Positions 59,608-64,000 of a stretch of DNA of 64,000 nucleotides are shown here, piece by piece (position 1 is the first letter of the stretch; every line of letters begins with the position of its first letter). The DNA comes from Promicromonospora umidemergens (GTDB lineage Bacteria > Actinomycetota > Actinomycetes > Actinomycetales > Cellulomonadaceae). The notes under the pieces are model-generated. The model was given only the letters and a program-made list of their open reading frames with translations. It searched no databases and was not told the origin of the DNA. Position numbers and translations under genes: made by a program. The DNA is taken from the NCBI RefSeq assembly GCF_024171995.1, contig NZ_JAMTCT010000017.1:62001-126000 (forward strand), read 5' to 3'.

Positions 59608-59958
59608 CTAGCCGGCGGCGGCGCAGCCGATGCAGGTGCGGGCCGTGGGCCGGGCCAGCAGGCGGTCACCTGCGACTGCTCGTCCGCAGCGTTCGCAGTA
59701 GCCGTAGCTGCCGGCGGCGATCCTCGCGAGCGCGGCGTCCACGTCGGCCAGGTGGTCTCTGGCCGCAGCGAGCAGCGTGCTCGCCTGTGAGCGTTCGAAG
59801 GCGATCGTCGACCCTTCGGGGTCGTGCTCGTCGTCGGACGCGGTGAGCTGCGACGCCTCCACCATCGAGGCGATGTTGCCGGAAAGCGAGGAGATCAGAT
59901 CGGTCGTGCGCTCGCGGTCGGCGATCAACAGCCCATGGATCTCGGTGATCGGAGGCAT
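59608..59958 (-). CDS. DksA/TraR-type zinc-finger protein
   Basis: A 116-residue protein. An N-terminal coiled-coil-like helical part precedes a C4 zinc finger of DksA/TraR form: YCERCGRAVAGDRLLARPTARTCIGCA. Such proteins enter the RNA polymerase secondary channel and modulate initiation, though actinobacterial small members are little studied. The typical catalytic DxxDxA tip is not evident, so the action may differ. ATG 59958; alone in its operon. Confidence 0.85.
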   Translation of the reverse strand: MPPITEIHGLLIADRERTTDLISSLSGNIASMVEASQLTASDDEHDPEGSTIAFERSQASTLLAAARDHLADVDAALARIAAGSYGYCERCGRAVAGDRLLARPTARTCIGCAAAG

Positions 59959-60036
59959 TCTCCCGCCGCCTTCCTGACGAATCTCGGGCCTGTTTCCTCT
60001 CGCAGGCTACCGGTGACGGTGGCCCGCCAGGATCTC

Positions 60037-60342
60037 TCAGCGGGTGGGCTGGGCCCTGATGTGGACTCGTTCTCCTTGGCCGCCGAAGATGCTGAGGACT
60101 TCGACCGCACCAGCGCCGGTGGAACCGGACCAGTGGGGGTGTTGGGTGTCGAACTCGGCGACTTCGCGGGGCCCGAGTGTGGCGTCGTAGTCACCGAGGA
60201 CGAGGCGCAGGCGGCCGCTGAGCACGTAGAGCCATTCATGACCAGGGTGCGTGCGGGTGAGCGGGTCTGATTCGTTCGTCGGGATGGTCAGCTTGTACGC
60301 CTTGGGTTCCGCCTGTCTCCGGCGGCGGCCATTCAGCAACAT
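60037..60342 (-). pseudogene. Truncated XRE-cupin regulator (cupin domain only)
   Basis: About 101 residues from ATG 60342 give only a cupin_2 barrel (THPGHEWLYVLSGRLRLVLG, EVAEFDTQHPHWSGST, GGQGERVHIRAQ). This closely matches the C-terminal half of the XRE-cupin gene at 36058-36648. The helix-turn-helix is missing: just upstream lies a palindrome resembling the operator of the intact copy. A deletion has probably joined operator and cupin. It may still make a small cupin protein, but it cannot act as the original DNA-binding regulator. Confidence 0.7.
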
Positions 60343-60353
60343 TCGTTGCTGAA
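60332..60353. promoter_or_regulatory. 9-base-arm palindrome at the truncated XRE-cupin gene
   Basis: TTCAGCAAC at 60332-60340, ATTC, then GTTGCTGAA at 60345-60353. The core GCAACATTCGTTGC resembles GCAACAATGTTTGC at the intact XRE-cupin promoter, supporting an operator role. Confidence 0.5.
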
Positions 60354-60443
60354 AGCGGGACGACCTGCTGTGGATGCAGGCCGACAACGGGGGAGGTCAG
60401 CTCACGATGCTCTGGGCCGCATGGAGGTCCGTCGCGATGCGGA

Positions 60444-60929
60444 TCAGCTGGGCCAGATGTGAGGCCCGGGGGCGAGGAGGCGCCGGTTGCGTTCGGGGAT
60501 CTCTGCCGGGAGCGACCCGACGAGCTCGGCCACGCTCACGGACCGAAGGCTGTCCTGCCAGGCGGTGTGCGCGGCGTCCATGGTCGCGGCCAGCGCGCAC
60601 CGTTTGCCGCACTCCTCGGCTGGAAGCGCACCGCGCCCCTGCCGACGGATCTCGCGGCACTGGTAAGGGTTGCCACGACCCTCGATCGCCTCCACCACGT
60701 CGAGCACGGTGATCCGTGCCGGCGGACGCCCGAGACGGAACCCGCCGCGTGGACCGGTCGTACCCGAGAGGACCCCTGCCCGGACGAGCCGTGCGAGCTG
60801 CTTCGCAAGATACGCGGGTGGCAGATCGAAGTGTTGGGCGAGCTGCGCCGTGCTCACCGTGGTGCCGGGCACCTGCGCGAGAAGCGTCGTGCAGTGCAGC
60901 GCCCACTCCAGGCTCTCCGGCAGCTTCAT
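60444..60929 (-). CDS. Rrf2 family regulator
   Basis: A 161-residue winged-helix protein. STAQLAQHFDLPPAYLAKQLARLVRAGVLSGTTGPRGGFRLG is the Rrf2 DNA-binding part. Three cysteines lie in QCREIRRQGRGALPAEECGKRCAL (about 92, 108, 112), the usual place for a [2Fe-2S] cluster or redox/NO sensing. ATG 60929 starts directly at the domain. It is divergent from an NmrA-like gene, which it probably controls, as with Bacillus YwnA/YwnB. Confidence 0.88.
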   Translation of the reverse strand: MKLPESLEWALHCTTLLAQVPGTTVSTAQLAQHFDLPPAYLAKQLARLVRAGVLSGTTGPRGGFRLGRPPARITVLDVVEAIEGRGNPYQCREIRRQGRGALPAEECGKRCALAATMDAAHTAWQDSLRSVSVAELVGSLPAEIPERNRRLLAPGPHIWPS

Positions 60930-61041
60930 GCCGCAAGACTAACGAGCAGCACGGCCCGGCCGAACCCGCGCACGCAGCAGCCCTCGACCATATTTACGCT
61001 ATTGTCGCGCTCTAATATCCATAATTGCGAGAGGGGTCGCC

Positions 61042-61842
61042 GTGCGCATCGCAGTCGTCGGAGCCACCGGCAACATCGGAAAGCTCACCCGGAGCGCCTT
61101 GGAGCGCGCTGGCCACGACGTCGTACCCATCAGCCGGAGCCATGGGGTCGACGCGTTGTCGGGCGCCGGCCTGGCGGGCGCGCTGGCCGGCGTGCACACC
61201 GTCATCGACGCCACGAACTGCACCGCGAGCCTGGAGTCGGAGAACGTCCGCTTCTTCACCACGGTGACCGAGAACCTGCTGGAGCAGGGACACCGGGCCG
61301 GCGCCGGGCACCACGTCACACTGTCGATCGCCGGGGTCCAGAAGGTCCGCGGCAACGCGCACTACGCGGGCAAGCGTGCACAGGAGGCGGCGGTCGAGGC
61401 CGGGGACGTCCCTTACACGATCGTGCCGGCCACCCAGTTCCACGACTTCGCCGCGATGGCCGCCTCCTGGTCCGAGCGCGACGGCGTGGCCGAGATAGCC
61501 CCGCTCCTCATCCAGCCGGTCGCACCCATCGAGGTCGCCGCCGTGCTCGCCGACGTCGCGACAGGCACGCCGCAGGGCCGGCACGTCGACGTCGCCGGCC
61601 CGGACCCGCACGACCTCGTCGACATGGCCCGCCGCACCTATGCCGCGCGCGGGGTACCCATCCGTCTGGTGCCGACGTGGGACGGCGGCATCTTCGACTC
61701 GACCATGGCGGGCGACGTGCTCCTGCCTGGTGCGGACGCGAGGATCACCTCGACGTCGTTCGACGACTGGCTTGCCGAGGAGCGAGCGCGGCGGCACCGG
61801 ACGGACCGACCCCCGTCCCGGCACGGCTCCCGGGTCAGGTGA
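61042..61842 (+). CDS. NmrA-like NAD(P)-binding protein
   Basis: A 266-residue atypical SDR. The cofactor motif GATGNIGKLTRSALE is at residues 8-22, followed by HTVIDATNC and SIAGVQKVRGNAHYAGKRAQE. The later part is of the NmrA/NAD(P)H-binding type, with no canonical YxxxK triad, so it may be a redox sensor or quinone reductase-like protein. GTG 61042 has GAGAGGGG upstream. The AT-rich gap (60950-61030) with TATT/AATA motifs is likely the Rrf2-controlled divergent promoter. Confidence 0.85.
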   Translation: MRIAVVGATGNIGKLTRSALERAGHDVVPISRSHGVDALSGAGLAGALAGVHTVIDATNCTASLESENVRFFTTVTENLLEQGHRAGAGHHVTLSIAGVQKVRGNAHYAGKRAQEAAVEAGDVPYTIVPATQFHDFAAMAASWSERDGVAEIAPLLIQPVAPIEVAAVLADVATGTPQGRHVDVAGPDPHDLVDMARRTYAARGVPIRLVPTWDGGIFDSTMAGDVLLPGADARITSTSFDDWLAEERARRHRTDRPPSRHGSRVR

Positions 61843-61854
61843 CGACGGCTGCCA

Positions 61855-62000
61855 GGAGCCGGTCGAGCACACGGTGCGCACCGATCGCGGTGGCGACCTT
61901 CCATCGGCGTGGCCCTCGATGTAGGCCACTCGGGAGCGGTCACCGATCACGGTGTGCAGGTGCCGGTTGCCAGGCTGGGTCGTCGTCAGTGGGCTCTGCC
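61855..62000 (-). mobile_element. IS481-family transposase remnant
   Basis: On the minus strand one frame reads HLHTVIGDRSRVAYIEGHAD, the central DDE-domain motif of IS481 transposases (LHTVIDDHSRVAYAEIHDD in the family). A one-base shift continues with KVATAIGAHRVLDRLLAAVV and a stop. The N- and C-terminal portions are not found. The 381-base gap from 61843 to 62223 holds only this remnant; the promoter of the lipase gene must lie in its right part. Confidence 0.65.
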
Positions 62001-62223
62001 TGACAAGCGCTTCCTCGACGGGCCCATGAACAAGGCCACGAGCGAGGTTGTGCCGGGCTGTCCGCCACGCGGGCCATAACCTCGCCAGGTCCACCGTCGC
62101 CGCAGGTCACCGACCTGATCTACCGCTGCGGTGTGACAAGACGCCGGTGGTGGGGCTACCCCACGATGCGTTCGGAGGAACACACCATGTCGGCGGCCCG
62201 AGGCCGCGCGGAAGGCTGTTCGC

Positions 62224-63462
62224 ATGTTCTTCAGACGAGAAAACCGATCCACGTCCCGCGCCTTTGTGGCTCTGACCTCCATCGTCGCAGTGGGCCTGAG
62301 CGCCGCGTGCAGCACGGCCCCTGTTGCGGTCCCGCCCGCGTCCAACCAGGAGCCGGAGTCGGCGTCACGCGGTGCCGTGCTCTCCGTGACGCAGGTGGCT
62401 GACCTGAATCCTGCCGAGGTCACGGCGCACCTGCGCCAGGCCGAGATCGACGCCAGCGCGGTGCGTCACGGCGTCACGGCGTACCGCGTGGTGTACAGCA
62501 CGATCGATGTCGGCGGTGAGCCCACGACAGCAAGCCAGCTGGTCGCGTTCCCCCAGACCGAGGAGAGCGATCTGCACGTGGTGTCGTGGCTGCACGGCAC
62601 CACGGTGTACCGGCGTGACGTCGCCTCGATGAACGACGCGTCCACCGACCGGGCTGCGGCACTGCTGTTCGCCTCGACCGGACGCGCCGTGTCCGCCCCG
62701 GACTACCTGGGACTGGGCGAGAGCCCGGGCACCCATCCCTACGGGCACCCGGAAGCGACGGTCTCCGCGTCGCTCGACGCACTGCGGTCGGCCAGGGAGC
62801 TCGCTGGCCGGCACGATCGGACGTTCGACGAGGAGGTGCGGATCAGTGGGTTCTCTCAGGGTGGACCGGCCACGATGCTCCTCGGGCGCGCGCTGCAGGA
62901 GGGCATCGACCCGTCGTTCGAACTCGGCGCGCTCGCCCCGATAGCCGGTCCCTTCGACCTGAGCCAGTTCGAGGCCGACGCCGCCGACGACAAGATCACC
63001 ATGGCCTCGCTCTACCTGGCCTACTTTTCCATCGCGTGGGACCGTATGTACGACCTGTACGACACACCGGAGAAGGCATTCCGTGCGCCGTATGCAGCGC
63101 AGGTGGAGGAACTTCTCAACGGCGACCACAAGACGCAGGAGATCGCCGGTGCGCTGCCGCCGAGGTCCGAGGACCTCTTCACCGAGAAGTTCCTCGACTC
63201 GGTGCGTCACCCGCGCGGGGACCTGCGGGAGAAGCTCCGCACGATGGACACCACCTGCGACTGGCGCCCCGACGTCCCCGTGCACATCTTCCACGCCACG
63301 GGTGACCAGGACGTTGCCTTCGAGCATGCCAGGCACTGCCAGCGGCAGCTGGTGTCCAACGGCGCCGAGCAGCGGCTGACCGACGTCGGTGACGTCGACC
63401 ACAACGGCACCGTGCGGGCCGCACTGCTGCAGGTCGTACGAGAGTTCAGCCGCGGAGACTGA
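62224..63462 (+). CDS. Secreted lipase-like alpha/beta-hydrolase lipoprotein
   Basis: A 412-residue exported protein. A signal sequence with lipobox (LSAAC near residue 29) suggests lipid anchoring. The hydrolase core resembles secretory lipases (LIP family): VSWLHGTTVYRRD, SAPDYLGLGESPG, nucleophile elbow GFSQGG, and acid/His motifs GDQDVAF and GDVDHNG. It probably hydrolyses lipids or esters at the cell surface. ATG 62224 follows GGAAGG. Monocistronic; its promoter lies in the IS481-remnant gap. Confidence 0.85.
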   Translation: MFFRRENRSTSRAFVALTSIVAVGLSAACSTAPVAVPPASNQEPESASRGAVLSVTQVADLNPAEVTAHLRQAEIDASAVRHGVTAYRVVYSTIDVGGEPTTASQLVAFPQTEESDLHVVSWLHGTTVYRRDVASMNDASTDRAAALLFASTGRAVSAPDYLGLGESPGTHPYGHPEATVSASLDALRSARELAGRHDRTFDEEVRISGFSQGGPATMLLGRALQEGIDPSFELGALAPIAGPFDLSQFEADAADDKITMASLYLAYFSIAWDRMYDLYDTPEKAFRAPYAAQVEELLNGDHKTQEIAGALPPRSEDLFTEKFLDSVRHPRGDLREKLRTMDTTCDWRPDVPVHIFHATGDQDVAFEHARHCQRQLVSNGAEQRLTDVGDVDHNGTVRAALLQVVREFSRGD

Positions 63463-63581
63463 CCGCCTCCACGGACGCTCGAAGAGAGCCGATCTGGCGG
63501 GTCCGCCGTCGCACTGTGCGTGACAGCGGACCCGCCCTAGCCGGAACCGGCCGCCGCCCACCACCCGGGACGGGTCGGGCG

Positions 63582-64000
63582 TCAGGTACTGCTCTTCGGC
63601 ACGATGCTGATGCCGCCGGAGGCTTCCAGGACGGCCCACTTGATCTGGTCCATCCGCTCCAGGCCCTGCGACGCCCGAGCCGCGCTGAGCACGTCGTCGG
63701 TCGTGATCTGCTCCTTGGTCATGGCCTCCTGGAGCGGTCGGCCGTTCTCGACGACGATCACCGGGAGGCCCTCGGCGACGCGCTTGAACCGGGGTAGGCG
63801 CCACGAGGCGTAGTCGAACAAGCGCTCGAGCAGGACAAGAGTGGCGATGACCAGGGCGGCTTGCGTGATGGAGAAGTCCTCGCCGAGAAGCGCTTGCTGG
63901 GTCGCCTCGCCGACGATGAGCAGGATGATGAAGTCGAACGTGGTCACCTGGGCCATCGACCGCTTGCCGGTCAAGCGGAAGATGACCAGCAGGACCACGT
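63582..64000 (-). CDS. DUF421 (YetF-like) membrane protein, partial
   Basis: The gene enters from the right edge on the minus strand; about 138 residues are present. FRLTGKRSMAQVTTFDFIILLIVGEATQQALL is the conserved DUF421 opening, and helices follow to about residue 65. The C-terminal part LPRFKRVAEGLPVIVVENGRPLQEAMTKEQIT has the YetF-type cytosolic domain. The N-terminal helix and start lie outside the window. Function unknown; homologues occur in spore-formers and other bacteria. Confidence 0.8.
   Translation of the reverse strand, partial: VVLLVIFRLTGKRSMAQVTTFDFIILLIVGEATQQALLGEDFSITQAALVIATLVLLERLFDYASWRLPRFKRVAEGLPVIVVENGRPLQEAMTKEQITTDDVLSAARASQGLERMDQIKWAVLEASGGISIVPKSST

Noticed and set aside
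1-64000. tRNA, rRNA, phage or conjugative genes
   Set aside because: No cloverleaf-like or rRNA-like stretch, integrase, capsid or relaxase sequence was recognised on either strand by reading.

Overview
The window is high-GC (about 70%) DNA with actinobacterial features: GTG starts are common, genes overlap by 4 bases (ATGA or GTGA), several promoters appear to give leaderless mRNAs, and the families present (WYL, MocR, SulP, GPP34, CYP157-like P450, YnjBCD-type ABC importer) are typical of soil Actinomycetota. The secreted glycoside hydrolases and esterase would suit a plant-polymer degrader, possibly of the Cellulomonas/Promicromonospora kind, but the genus cannot be fixed from this sequence. 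There are no rRNA or tRNA genes, no CRISPR array, no complete IS element and no phage genes. It reads as accessory chromosome rich in regulators, with several decayed genes.

Layout. 1-3.7 kb: end of an SDR, an atypical P450 lacking the ExxR arginine, a sulfotransferase and a GNAT acetyltransferase. 4.1-13.6 kb: a secreted carbohydrate block with two tandem GH106-like alpha-L-rhamnosidase paralogues and a two-copy CE1-type esterase whose first copy has lost catalytic Ser and His; both units carry LacI-type palindromes. 13.7-17.6 kb: a lipoprotein, a protein of four tandem cold-shock domains, and a TetR gene divergent from SDR-SnoaL. 17.8-21.3 kb: a Tat-exported sugar isomerase-like protein, a decayed membrane-protein gene, and a small operon ending in a TetR regulator. 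21.3-25.9 kb: a ribonucleoside-use locus (nucleoside hydrolase, LacI regulator, MFS transporter, ribokinase) with matching operators. 25.9-36 kb: AraC regulator beside an internally deleted SDR, ArsR-SRPBCC-SRPBCC operon, MerR-GPP34 operon, MocR divergent from an EamA permease, an MBL-fold hydrolase and an IS3-type transposase remnant.

36-41 kb: XRE-cupin regulator divergent from a DUF1684-NTF2 fusion, a membrane protein, a HAD dehalogenase, and an ECF sigma/zinc anti-sigma pair. 41-50.4 kb is the most system-like region: mercuric-reductase-like flavoprotein, CDP-alcohol phosphotransferase, TVP38/VTT membrane protein, a complete ABC importer of the YnjB-YnjC-YnjD type, a radical SAM enzyme and a SAM methyltransferase. 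Several of these families also cluster in the uncharacterised E. coli ydjXYZ-ynjABCDEF region. A plausible but unproven reading is import of an alcohol or amine head group, its attachment to lipid, and further modification.

50.7-64 kb: flavin monooxygenase with a SigK-like ECF sigma factor, WYL regulator divergent from a berberine-bridge-like oxidase fused to an ABM domain, a two-component system divergent from a SulP transporter that follows a possible carbonic anhydrase stub, a DksA/TraR zinc-finger protein, a truncated XRE-cupin paralogue, Rrf2 divergent from an NmrA-like protein, an IS481-type remnant, a secreted lipase-like lipoprotein and the end of a DUF421 (YetF) gene. Boundaries and functions come from reading the sequence and from family knowledge; no database search was run.
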